Source: Chloracidobacterium sp.
Lineage (GTDB): Bacteria; Acidobacteriota; Blastocatellia; Pyrinomonadales; Pyrinomonadaceae
Direction: 5' to 3'
DNA length: 64,000 nt
Assembly: GCA_016716305.1 (NCBI GenBank)
Contig: JADJWP010000002.1
Coordinates: 124,001 to 188,000, forward strand
This document shows positions 7,605 through 15,322 of the stretch, piece after piece; the first letter of the stretch is position 1; every line of letters starts with the position of its first letter. The notes beneath the pieces are model-generated. The model was not told where the DNA came from. It did no database searches and saw nothing but the letters and a program-made list of their open reading frames with translations. The position numbers and the translations under genes were made by a program.

Positions 7605-8414
7605 TCATCGAGTTCGCTGTTTTGGATCGAGATATTCTCGCAATCCATCGCCGATAAAATTAAATGCCAAGACGGTCAGTGCGATCGCGACACCGGGAAA
7701 GAAGAGCGTATGAGGATAGGTCGCGAAATAGTTTCTCGCTTCTTCGATCATCGTTCCCCAGCTCGGAGCAGGCGGTGGAATTCCAAGCCCGAGAAACGAA
7801 AGCGAGGCTTCGCTGAGTACCGAACCCGCCATTCCCAGCGACGCCTGAACAATAAGCGGCTGGATCGCGTTGGGCATGATATGAGTCACTAATATACGCA
7901 TGTTGCTCGCTCCGAGTGCTTTGGCCGCCTGGACAAAATCGTACTCGCGAACCTTCAAAACCTGACCGCGCATCACTCGGGCATATCCGACCCAGCCGAT
8001 TATGCAGAGTGCCAGGATAAGTTTGCCGAGTCCGGCTCCAAGAAATGCCACCAGTGCGATCGCAAGAAGCAATCCAGGAAATGCCAGAAACACATTGAAC
8101 AAATATCCCGACAAGAGACGGTCGATCCAACCACCGTAAAAGCCGGCGATCGCTCCGATGATAATACCTATAAAAGCCGATACGGCAACGACCGTGATGC
8201 CGACCTGAAGCGAGATGCGGGCCCCGAACAACACTCGGGAAAAGATATCCCGCCCGAGCGAGTCGGTACCGAACCAATGCGCAGCTGACGGTTCGGCAAA
8301 ACGCAGTTCGAGGTTCTGCGCGGTTACGTCGTGCGTCGCCAAATACGGCGCGAAGATCGCGACAAAAATGACGACGCTCGCAATAGCCAGCCCGATGTAC
8401 GTAAGACGGTTCAT
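7605..8414 (-). CDS. Dpp/Opp-type ABC transporter permease (DppC-like)
   Basis: The 269-residue membrane protein carries the peptide/nickel permease features: the N-terminal segment HWFGTDSLGRDIFSRVLFGA, about six membrane helices, and the cytoplasmic EAA loop (ALGASNMRILVTHIMPNAIQ) that contacts the ATPase. It pairs with the preceding DppB-like protein; the ATG at 8414 directly follows that gene's stop. The operon continues into pxpBCA, which points to import of 5-oxoproline, pyroglutamyl peptides or similar substrates. No solute-binding protein or ATPase is encoded in this operon. The permease family is certain; the substrate is inferred. Confidence 0.9.
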   Translation of the reverse strand: MNRLTYIGLAIASVVIFVAIFAPYLATHDVTAQNLELRFAEPSAAHWFGTDSLGRDIFSRVLFGARISLQVGITVVAVSAFIGIIIGAIAGFYGGWIDRLLSGYLFNVFLAFPGLLLAIALVAFLGAGLGKLILALCIIGWVGYARVMRGQVLKVREYDFVQAAKALGASNMRILVTHIMPNAIQPLIVQASLGMAGSVLSEASLSFLGLGIPPPAPSWGTMIEEARNYFATYPHTLFFPGVAIALTVLAFNFIGDGLREYLDPKQRTR

Positions 8415-9395
8415 CTACGAAAGTCTGATCCGCGGATCAAGCCAGCGGTAAACGAGATCTGTCAGTGAATTTGCGAAGATGTAAGTGACGCTGATGACCA
8501 GCACACAACCCTGGACCAGGCGGTAATCTCGTTTTGCAATGCCGTCTTCCAGCAGCAAAAGCCCAAGGCCCTGCCAGCTGAAGATCTTCTCTGTGATTAT
8601 TGAACCCGCAAGCAGAACGCCGAGCTGAAGACCCAATATCGTAACGACCGGGATCAGCCCGTTTTTCAAAACGTGTTTGTAGACAACGGTTCTTTCACTA
8701 AGGCCTTTCGCCCTGGCAGTCCGGACGTAATCCTCACCGAGTTCTTCGATCACGCTGGAACGAACCATTCGAGTGAGTATGGCGGATAGAGCCGCACCGA
8801 GCGTGACGGCGGGAAGGATAATGTCCTCCGGATAAAGGCTGCCCGTGGCGGCAAGCCAACCGAGTTTGACCGCAAAGAAGTAAACAAGAAACGGCCCGAC
8901 GACGAAAGTAGGAAGGGATATTCCCAGTAGCGCTATGAACGATGCCGCATTGTCGATCATGCCGCCTTTGTTCGTTCCGGCAAGCACGCCAAGCGGTATC
9001 GCAATAGCAATCGCAACCAGCATCGATGCCAGAGCGAGTTTTATCGTCGCAGGATAACGCTCAAGGATCATATCGCGGATCGGCCGATCGGTCCTGAACG
9101 ATGTTCCGAGATCGCCCCGAAGAAGCCCGCCGAAATACTCGGCATATCTGTTATTCAGGCCGTTCCACACCAGACCGTTCTCACGGGAATAGGTTACAAA
9201 AAAAGCCGGACGGTCGAGTCCGTGTTTGACGTTGAAATTATCGATCTGTTCCTGCGTCGCCGTTTCGCCAAGGATCGCGGTCGCCGGCGAACCCGGAACG
9301 AATTCGATCAACAATGTGACCAGCGACACGACTGTCCAAATGACCAGAAGTATCAACCCGATCTGCCGGGCTAAATTTTGAAGCTTGTATTTCAT
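8415..9395 (-). CDS. Dpp/Opp-type ABC transporter permease (DppB-like)
   Basis: The 326-residue protein has the DppB/OppB plan: an N-terminal helix (IGLILLVIWTVVSLVTLLI), a long periplasmic loop, about six membrane helices, and the EAA loop RTARAKGLSERTVVYKHVLK. It ends RWLDPRIRLS, as typical members do. It is the first gene of the run that leads into the 5-oxoprolinase subunits. A 57-base gap separates it from menG upstream on the same strand, so it may have its own promoter or be read through; I see no strong promoter. It would form the membrane channel with the DppC-like partner and an ATPase encoded elsewhere. Confidence 0.9.
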   Translation of the reverse strand: MKYKLQNLARQIGLILLVIWTVVSLVTLLIEFVPGSPATAILGETATQEQIDNFNVKHGLDRPAFFVTYSRENGLVWNGLNNRYAEYFGGLLRGDLGTSFRTDRPIRDMILERYPATIKLALASMLVAIAIAIPLGVLAGTNKGGMIDNAASFIALLGISLPTFVVGPFLVYFFAVKLGWLAATGSLYPEDIILPAVTLGAALSAILTRMVRSSVIEELGEDYVRTARAKGLSERTVVYKHVLKNGLIPVVTILGLQLGVLLAGSIITEKIFSWQGLGLLLLEDGIAKRDYRLVQGCVLVISVTYIFANSLTDLVYRWLDPRIRLS

Positions 9396-9452
9396 TCGGC
9401 CGCGTATATTCTGGTATTTTTCGACTGACGTGGCAAATTGGCCGGCTGCTGA

Positions 9453-10190
9453 TCAGCGAAGCGGTCGGATCCCGACATGGATCGCCGCGATGCCTCCGGA
9501 AAGGTTCGTGTAGCTGACGGATTCGAAGCCGGTCGCCGACATCAGATCTGAAAGTGCACCCTGGTCAGGAAACTTTGAAACCGAATCCGGGAGGTACTCA
9601 TAGGCCCCGCGTTCTCCGCTGATGAGTCCGCCGATCCGCGGTAGTATATTTGAAAAATAAAATCGAAAGACGCCCCGAAAACCCGGAACTACGGGCGACG
9701 AGAATTCAAGAACGACCAGCCGGCCACCCGGTTTCAGAACACGATAAAGTTCCGAAAGGCCGTCTTTGAAATTCGCGAGGTTGCGCAGACCAAAAGCGAT
9801 CGTTACGGCATCAAATTGCCTGTCATCAAAAGCGAGGCTTAACGCATCGCCTTCGACAAAGGGGATCGACTTTGATTTTGTTCGAGCGACCTCAAGCATC
9901 GGTCTGCAAAAATCAGTTGCTATCACCTTTGCGTTGCTGCCTGATTGGAGTTCGATCGAGAGGTCGCCGGTACCGCATGCGACGTCGAGCACCGAGGCAT
10001 TGTCGTCTTCAAGGATGTCCGAGAGCTTTGAACGGACCTTTCTTCGCCATCGCTTGTCAATATTTGCCGAAAGCACATGGTTAAGAACGTCATAGCGCCC
10101 GGCAATGCCCGAGAACATTGCCCTGACGGCCTTGGCATGCTCGAGTTCACCGCGTGTTCGTTGCTGATCCAGGTTATTTTGCTTCGGCAT
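9453..10190 (-). CDS. menG: Demethylmenaquinone methyltransferase (UbiE/MenG family)
   Basis: This SAM-dependent C-methyltransferase of about 245 residues has the glycine-rich SAM site SVLDVACGTGDLSIEL, the family segments FDAVTIAFGLRNL and LKPGGRLVVLEFS, and the N-terminal FSGIAGRYDVLNHVLS. It performs the last methylation step of menaquinone (or the C-methylation of ubiquinone) synthesis; menaquinone is the likelier quinone for this kind of organism. The ATG at 10190 (MPKQNN) is chosen because the longer frame reads back into the M16 gene without a ribosome site. Even so, the start overlaps the end of the M16 gene by 17 bases, indicating coupling. Confidence 0.92.
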   Translation of the reverse strand: MPKQNNLDQQRTRGELEHAKAVRAMFSGIAGRYDVLNHVLSANIDKRWRRKVRSKLSDILEDDNASVLDVACGTGDLSIELQSGSNAKVIATDFCRPMLEVARTKSKSIPFVEGDALSLAFDDRQFDAVTIAFGLRNLANFKDGLSELYRVLKPGGRLVVLEFSSPVVPGFRGVFRFYFSNILPRIGGLISGERGAYEYLPDSVSKFPDQGALSDLMSATGFESVSYTNLSGGIAAIHVGIRPLR

Positions 10191-11475
10191 TTGGACCAGT
10201 GACAATGATGATGGCCATCGGCGCTCCCGCAAGTTTCGCCATTACCCGTTTCACGTCTGCGATCGCGATACGGGTTTGAGCCTCAGTATCGGCCTTTACC
10301 GATACTATGCGATACGTGTCACCATCAAGCCAATCGGTGACCTTGTCCTTTCGTGCCCGTTCAGACCGAGCGACAGCGAGAGCAGCGGAATATTCACTGT
10401 CAGTGATCTCCTCGGAAAGTATCTTTTTTGTTAATTCAGCTGCCTCTAGTTTATTGGCCCCATCTGCCCCGGTGACAGGTTGGAACATGATGTTTGAAAA
10501 ACCGACCACCAATGCACCCGGTAAGATATGGGATTCGAGTCTGACGAAAGCGGCGGTACTTCGTTCGGCACCGAGCCTCGACCGCAATCGGCTTTCGATG
10601 ATCGATCTCGCGACCTCGGCCGCAAAATGATCCTTGTCATTGCGGGAAAAACCGCGTATCGCGATCCGAACCTCTTTTCGAGATGGGTCCGGCGAATCGA
10701 TCATCTGAGGAGCTGCGTCGGGAGCCTCGGGCTGACGAAAGGTCGACGGCACTTTCTTGTCTGATTTGAGCCACGAACCAAAGAACCGTCGGGCAGCACG
10801 ATACGCCAGGGCCGGGTCGAAATTGCCGCTTACGGCAAGCGTCGCATTGTCGGCACCGAAAAGCCGATCGTATGCGAACCGAAGGTCTGCGAAATCGATC
10901 TTTTCCAATGATCGCTGCGTGCCCAGGATCGGTCGGCCATAAGGAAATGAGCCAAACAGCTTCGCTGCGGCACCTCGATCCGCAACATATGCCGGGTCTT
11001 TTCCGGCTTCGGCCTCGAGGGCGGTCACCATCGCTTTGACCGCTGCTGTCGTTTCTTTGTCGAGACTCGGATTTGAAACTGCACCGGCAAGCGTTTCGAG
11101 AAGCGTCAGGAATGCATCCGGACGCGATGACGCATTGATCTGAATGTAATCGTAATTAGTGATCAGCTCGAGAGTGCCGCCAAGATCGTCTGCGAAGTAT
11201 TCGCGGGACGAACTATTCGGGAAGATGGCCTCGGCCAACATCTTCATCTGGCCTTCCTTTCCCTGCGGGTCAAATGATGCTCCGGCATGTATCCGAAGTT
11301 TCACCTCGACCTTTTGCGATGTTTTGTCCGGCCACATCTGCACCTTGAGCCCATTGAGCAATTTCTCTTGCTGCGGCACAAGGACGGATGACTGGCCGAA
11401 TGCCGGCCCAATTAATAACATTGCGGCGACGAAAATCGCCGCCGAGCGGGTAACAAAATCAATAAAGATCTTCAT
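10174..11475 (-). CDS. Exported M16-family protein without the zinc motif (non-catalytic)
   Basis: The product is about 433 residues from the ATG at 11475; an in-frame TTG lies seven codons upstream. A signal peptide (core AAIFVAAMLLIGPAFG) precedes an M16-type body: LLNGLKVQMWPDKTSQKVEV, FAYDRLFGADNATLAVSGNF and FGSWL are typical segments. Where active M16 enzymes have HxxEH, this protein reads QMKMLAEAIF, so the zinc ligands are absent. Such members act as the partner subunit or substrate-holding half of a two-chain peptidase. No active partner is adjacent; one is encoded near 43581. It is coupled to menG downstream by an overlap, which is an unusual pairing. Confidence 0.82.
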   Translation of the reverse strand: MKIFIDFVTRSAAIFVAAMLLIGPAFGQSSVLVPQQEKLLNGLKVQMWPDKTSQKVEVKLRIHAGASFDPQGKEGQMKMLAEAIFPNSSSREYFADDLGGTLELITNYDYIQINASSRPDAFLTLLETLAGAVSNPSLDKETTAAVKAMVTALEAEAGKDPAYVADRGAAAKLFGSFPYGRPILGTQRSLEKIDFADLRFAYDRLFGADNATLAVSGNFDPALAYRAARRFFGSWLKSDKKVPSTFRQPEAPDAAPQMIDSPDPSRKEVRIAIRGFSRNDKDHFAAEVARSIIESRLRSRLGAERSTAAFVRLESHILPGALVVGFSNIMFQPVTGADGANKLEAAELTKKILSEEITDSEYSAALAVARSERARKDKVTDWLDGDTYRIVSVKADTEAQTRIAIADVKRVMAKLAGAPMAIIIVTGPNAEAK

Positions 11476-11671
11476 CTGATTAGTTCGTAAAAACAAGATG
11501 TTATCCTTTTTAGTTGCAGAATTCCATTACCGTGTTGTAAGCCATGGCGGGGACATCGCTTTTATGCCAAATTGTTTTTGCATGAGGCGGGCATCGCGTC
11601 AACAATCGCACGCATCTACAAGTATTGAACGGACACGCGGGCATGCGACGGCCGCGTTTTGTCAAAAGGGC

Positions 11672-11699
11672 TTAACATCCGGAGAAAACGCGGTATAAT
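11672..11699 (+). promoter_or_regulatory. Sigma70-type promoter of the TonB gene
   Basis: TTAACA at 11672-11677 and a perfect TATAAT at 11694-11699 are separated by 16 bases, with the start codon about 50 bases downstream. It is the clearest consensus promoter on the plus strand of the window. Confidence 0.75.
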
Positions 11700-11756
11700 A
11701 TTTTTTGGCAATTGGATTCCGGCCGTAACCGGTTGAGAGATCGAGAGGCGAAAGAG

Positions 11757-13076
11757 ATGGGAAAGATTTTAAAGTATTGCAGTTCGTGTGATGAGGGATT
11801 TGCCGAAAGGTTTGCGTTTTGTCCTGATTGTGGTGCATCGCTGCAAGCTTTCGAGATGAATCCGATATCAAAGGACGAAGTTGTGGCTGATGCGGCTCCC
11901 ACTCCGTCGATCTTGACCGTAGAGCCTTCAGCGTCGGTCGAAGCATCGGCAGATGCTTCGGTTTGGGAGCAGCCCGATATCACGATCGAAGAGCCGGTCG
12001 ACGAAGTGCCGGTCACTCCCGAAGTGGTCGCGTCGGAGCCGAACGATGTTTTTGAACCGGAGATTGCGGCGGTAGACGAAGTGCGATCTTCGGTTCCATA
12101 CATCCGATCACGTCCGGTTTCTGCTGATGAGCCGCGAGCGGTCTCGCAGCCGTCCAATGTTACCCGCGACGATGACGGCGGTTATTACGTAACCGTAATT
12201 CAGGAGACGAATGTAAAGCAGAGGAACGTTCTTTTGCTTGGCTCGACGTTTTTTGTCATTTCGGCCGTTCTTTTGAGCTGGGCCGTCTCTCTATTTCAAA
12301 AAGACCTAGGAGTCGGGTCGATCGGCGACGATTATTCGATCGCATTGTTGCTTGACAGCGTTCCGATGCCGGTCGAGGAAGAGGAACAGCAGAAAAAAGA
12401 CGATAAGGATGGCGGCGGAGGCGGCGGTGGTGGCCGCGAAGATAAAGAAGAGACTTCGCAGGGTGACCTTGCCGATCAATCAAGGACGCCTACACGTCCG
12501 CCCGATGCAAAGGTATTTCGCAGCGACAATTTTGAATTGAAAACCCCTCCGCCGCAAACCGAAGGCGACCGGAAGTTTGACAAGCAATATGACCGTTGGG
12601 GTGATCCGAATTCGAAATTCGCGGGGATTTCCAATGGCCCCGGGACCGGCGGCGGTCAGGGCACCGGAACCGGTACCGGCCAGGGAAGCGGATCTGGAAC
12701 CGGAACCGGCAGCGGTACGGGATCGGGCAGTGGCAGCGGTATCGGTGACGGCAACGGCGGTGGAACGGGTTCGGGCGGTTCAGGCCCGCCTCCGCGAGCT
12801 CCGGCGGTCACGGTCAACTATCGCATACTCGCAAAACCCAAGGCGACCTACACCGATGCGGCCCGTACGAACAACGTTCAGGGCAACGTCCGTTTGAAGG
12901 TCACGCTTTTGGCATCCGGACAGGTTGGATCGATCACTCCGGTCACGCGTCTGCCGCACGGTTTGACGGAACAGGCGATCGCGGCGGCGAGGCAGATCCG
13001 TTTTGAGCCGAAAAAGGTAAATGGCGTGCCGGTTACCATCAACGTAACGATCGATTACGGATTCACGATGTATTAA
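11757..13076 (+). CDS. TonB-family energy transducer with N-terminal zinc ribbon and Gly-rich spacer
   Basis: Translation is placed at the ATG at 11757 (MGKILKYC) behind GAGAGGCGAAAGAG. The 439-residue product has a zinc ribbon (CSSCDEGF, CPDCGASL), an acidic region, one membrane segment at about residues 162-182 (VLLLGSTFFVISAVLLSWAV), a charged/Gly-rich stretch, about 50 residues of Gly with Thr/Ser, and a C-terminal TonB domain (KPKATYTDAARTNNVQGNVR, ending INVTIDYGF). The ribbon lies on the cytoplasmic side and the TonB domain in the periplasm, where it should energise TonB-dependent receptors such as the one at 35811. The spacer is Gly-rich rather than the usual Pro-rich. No exbB or exbD is adjacent. 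A terminator follows. Confidence 0.88.
   Translation: MGKILKYCSSCDEGFAERFAFCPDCGASLQAFEMNPISKDEVVADAAPTPSILTVEPSASVEASADASVWEQPDITIEEPVDEVPVTPEVVASEPNDVFEPEIAAVDEVRSSVPYIRSRPVSADEPRAVSQPSNVTRDDDGGYYVTVIQETNVKQRNVLLLGSTFFVISAVLLSWAVSLFQKDLGVGSIGDDYSIALLLDSVPMPVEEEEQQKKDDKDGGGGGGGGREDKEETSQGDLADQSRTPTRPPDAKVFRSDNFELKTPPPQTEGDRKFDKQYDRWGDPNSKFAGISNGPGTGGGQGTGTGTGQGSGSGTGTGSGTGSGSGSGIGDGNGGGTGSGGSGPPPRAPAVTVNYRILAKPKATYTDAARTNNVQGNVRLKVTLLASGQVGSITPVTRLPHGLTEQAIAAARQIRFEPKKVNGVPVTINVTIDYGFTMY
12641..12786 (+). repeat. GGNACN/GGNTCN low-complexity coding repeat
   Basis: This stretch encodes the Gly-Thr/Gly-Ser run of the TonB protein, with irregular tandem units such as GGAACCGG and GGCAGCGG. It is in frame and prone to length change by slippage. 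Confidence 0.8.
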
Positions 13077-13097
13077 ACTGACCGGGATGAAGAAATA

Positions 13098-13132
13098 AAG
13101 GGCCGGGACTAGCTGTCAACGGCCCTTTTTTC
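13098..13132 (+). terminator. Intrinsic terminator after the TonB gene
   Basis: The stem AAGGGCCG (13098-13105) pairs perfectly with CGGCCCTT (13120-13127), with a 14-base loop and a run of T after it. The minus-strand copy also ends in a T-rich stretch, so it may serve the convergent gene that stops at 13149. Confidence 0.88.
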
Positions 13133-13148
13133 GTATTTGAGCAGGTTT

Positions 13149-13532
13149 TCAGATCTCGTTACGGGTCGATTTCGAATCCTCGTTAAGCTCGAATCGGTCT
13201 CGATCGCGTTTTTCCATCTTTCGAACGAAATCGAGCGGTTCGTTGTCTTCGAAGTCAATGCCCATAGCATGTGCATTCTCCTCGACATCGGACTGATCGG
13301 GAGTAGGGTTGTGGCCAAACACAGCCTCCGAGCCTGAACTGTTCACCTCTTCCCACGAGGCATCTATGTCACCGCCCGAATCGGCCGGCGACGACGAATG
13401 ATGTTCGGTCAGCCGTTGGAACAGTTCTCCCGGAGCCCGAGGAGCGTGTTCGATCTCTTCGTCCATCAGCTCCTTTACTTCCTGATCGGGCAGCGGCTCG
13501 TCAGCGTAGAATTCCAGGTTTTTTCCGGTCAT
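13149..13532 (-). CDS. DUF6335-family small acidic protein
   Basis: The ATG at 13532 (MTGKNLEFYADEPLPDQEV) lies behind GGAGGAAC and is preferred over the longer frame. The 127-residue acidic, cytoplasmic protein contains DASWEEVNSSGSEAVFGHNP, TPDQSDVEENAHAMGID and the C-terminal EPLDFVRKMEKRDRDRFELN, which fit the DUF6335 family known to me mainly from cyanobacteria and acidobacteria. No function has been established that I know of. It ends a run of same-strand genes starting at 15242, with a 22-base gap to the zinc-ribbon gene upstream, and so is probably co-transcribed with it. Confidence 0.72.
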   Translation of the reverse strand: MTGKNLEFYADEPLPDQEVKELMDEEIEHAPRAPGELFQRLTEHHSSSPADSGGDIDASWEEVNSSGSEAVFGHNPTPDQSDVEENAHAMGIDFEDNEPLDFVRKMEKRDRDRFELNEDSKSTRNEI

Positions 13533-13554
13533 TGTCTCAGTTCCTCCCGGTTGC

Positions 13555-13827
13555 TCAGATAAATACCACGGATTGCGAAGACGGTATCTCGAAACGCTTT
13601 CGACATCGCATGTTCTTGCACGCCAATTGATCATCGATCCGGACCATATAATCGCGTGATTTCTCGTAACGGGCACGGTCGTGTTCATTAAGGTTTCGCG
13701 GAGCCTGCTTTCGCTTGGTCCGCTTCATCCATCTGATATCGTAGTCGTTTCGCTCACGGCAATGCGGGCATGCAAAGCTTGCAGTCTTTATCTCTTGCCG
13801 TTCGTCAAAAATATCGCGTTCCTGCAT
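13555..13827 (-). CDS. Small zinc-ribbon protein of unknown function
   Basis: From the ATG at 13827 (MQERDIFDERQEIKTASF) the product has 90 residues. Two cysteine pairs, CPHC near residue 20 and CKNMRC near residue 70, flank a basic segment (MKRTKRKQAPRNLNEHDRAR), which suggests one zinc site in a split ribbon. I do not recognise the family. The start is uncertain: a longer frame runs to 13926, and no good ribosome site is seen. It lies between the DUF971 and DUF6335 genes on the same strand. Confidence 0.6.
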   Translation of the reverse strand: MQERDIFDERQEIKTASFACPHCRERNDYDIRWMKRTKRKQAPRNLNEHDRARYEKSRDYMVRIDDQLACKNMRCRKRFEIPSSQSVVFI

Positions 13828-13864
13828 ACGGTCATTGTAACCGTTTTGAGGAGAGAAAGCAGAT

Positions 13865-14161
13865 TTATTGTTTGGAAGAAAATTTCCTGAGGTACTCGAA
13901 GCTGAATATGCCGGTGTCGTGACCATCTGAGAAATGGAAATTCAACGCATAGCGCCCGACAATGGAAATGTGCCGAAACGAGATATCATCGGCCACCTGA
14001 TCGTCACGAAGCATCTTTTCACCGGTCCATTCATTGATGCACCCGGCACACGGACACGCACGCCTGAGTCCGGGCGCTTGGTAATGTGTAATGCTGTCAT
14101 CGGACCATTCGATCGTGATCTCAGCGTCGTTCTCTTCGATTATCTTGACCGGTTCGATCAT
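13865..14161 (-). CDS. DUF971 (GBBH-like N-terminal domain) protein
   Basis: The 98-residue protein matches the stand-alone DUF971 plan: an N-terminal beta strand with ITIEWSDDSITHYQAPGLR, the CPCAGC cysteine motif, then a conserved ISIVGRYALNFHFSDGHDTG and FSFEYLRKF. Members are often encoded near iron-sulphur cluster or redox genes, and the fold is shared with the zinc-binding N-terminus of gamma-butyrobetaine hydroxylase. A role in metal handling or Fe-S assembly is plausible but unproven. It starts 26 bases after the YtxJ gene, in the same run. Confidence 0.88.
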   Translation of the reverse strand: MIEPVKIIEENDAEITIEWSDDSITHYQAPGLRRACPCAGCINEWTGEKMLRDDQVADDISFRHISIVGRYALNFHFSDGHDTGIFSFEYLRKFSSKQ

Positions 14162-14187
14162 AAACTACTCATCACGGGTCATCTGGC

Positions 14188-14520
14188 CTATTCCGACTCC
14201 CTTACCGCCCGGCCGATCGCTATTGGGTCGATCGCGTAATGCGTGGCGTGATATACCGCACGGCCGTCTCTGATAACGAAAGCCTGCGGCGATTGATGCC
14301 GATGGCCTGTTCGCTCGGCAACCGCATCCGAAACCGCTCGCGATTCCTGGATGACGACGACATTGACCTCACCGTCAAAATCGTGCATCTGCTCGAAGAT
14401 GTCGAAGCTGATACCGCAGCGGTTGCTGTGTTTCAGAACAACGACCGGCTCGACGTTCGATCGCTCGAACGCATCATCGAGGTCGTCAAATGATCCAATA
14501 GTTCGAAATGATGCCGGCAT
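14188..14520 (-). CDS. ytxJ: YtxJ-family bacillithiol-system thioredoxin-like protein
   Basis: The 110-residue protein has the thioredoxin-like YtxJ pattern: VVVLKHSNRCGISFDIFEQM with a single cysteine, then NVVVIQESRAVSDAVAERTG, HQSPQAFVIRDGRAVYHATH with the cis-Pro position, and a short C-terminus. YtxJ is a monothiol bacilliredoxin candidate that may reverse S-bacillithiolation. This suggests that the organism makes bacillithiol, though no bsh genes are in the window. The ATG begins 3 bases after the stop of the membrane-protein gene upstream, so the two are tightly coupled. Confidence 0.86.
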   Translation of the reverse strand: MPASFRTIGSFDDLDDAFERSNVEPVVVLKHSNRCGISFDIFEQMHDFDGEVNVVVIQESRAVSDAVAERTGHRHQSPQAFVIRDGRAVYHATHYAIDPIAIGRAVRESE

Positions 14521-14522
14521 GA

Positions 14523-15242
14523 CTATAAATTCTGATAGAGATTTGGCGGAGGCGGCGAGACGAACCTTTCAGCCGGTCCCGGAAACACTTTTCGATATGC
14601 CACGACGTTGGCCATGAAGATCAACGGGATCGTAAGGTAGATCCCCACGCATAACACCAGGTAACCGAGCATCGCGACGACGAACCCGACGGCAAAAAGG
14701 CCGACGACGCCGGCCATGTTCTTCCATACTGCCGAGGCACTTAGCCGGATCGATTGCCATGCCGAAAGCCCCTTGTCAGCCATCAAAGGAAACGCAAACA
14801 TCATCAGAGTGTGCAGACAGACCATGATCACTGCAAAAACGAGCTCGACGGCGATCATGCCGATCAGGAACGGCAAAAGCTCGTCTTCGCTCATCCGTGT
14901 GCCGGCAACCGCCATAGCGATCATCGGAACATAGATCAGTACGACCATCACCAGCACCGGTATAAAGATTATCAGTGAAAGGATGAAGCTTTGCAGGAAG
15001 AGATCAAAGCCCTTGAAGAGCTTGTCAAAGCCGATGGTCCTGCCATCGTACTTCTCAAAAAGGCAAAGATAGACGCCGATCATCATCGGGCCCATGATCA
15101 CGATCGGTATCACGCTTGCCACAAGCAGGCCGACGATGACCACGCCGAAGACCATCCAGTATTGGTCCTTGATCCGATCCCACGCCTCTTTGAAGCACTC
15201 GACCGGCCGTATCACGCCGGTATTGAATTCAAGATTCTGCAT
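14523..15242 (-). CDS. Polytopic membrane protein of unknown function
   Basis: The 239-residue protein has an N-terminal soluble segment (GVIRPVECFKEAWDRIKDQY) followed by about six membrane helices in three groups, with the characteristic MADKGLSAWQSIRLSASAVWKN pattern shortened here to the idea of a conserved loop before the last helices. Proteins of this layout (DUF975/DUF4013-like) are common and uncharacterised. The C-terminus is Pro-rich (SPPPPNLYQNL). It is the first gene of the run that includes ytxJ and DUF971. Confidence 0.72.
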   Translation of the reverse strand: MQNLEFNTGVIRPVECFKEAWDRIKDQYWMVFGVVIVGLLVASVIPIVIMGPMMIGVYLCLFEKYDGRTIGFDKLFKGFDLFLQSFILSLIIFIPVLVMVVLIYVPMIAMAVAGTRMSEDELLPFLIGMIAVELVFAVIMVCLHTLMMFAFPLMADKGLSAWQSIRLSASAVWKNMAGVVGLFAVGFVVAMLGYLVLCVGIYLTIPLIFMANVVAYRKVFPGPAERFVSPPPPNLYQNL

Positions 15243-15322
15243 CGTTCTCGCGTGTCTTACTTTTGATTCGAAACGGACATTCGACCTATAAGACTTAAAC
15301 GCCTAAGAGGCCGTTGTTTCAG

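Noticed and set aside
12641..12786. CRISPR-like or tandem DNA repeat
   Set aside because: The repeat is in frame, encodes the Gly-rich spacer of TonB and has no spacer-repeat structure. No CRISPR array is visible elsewhere in the window.
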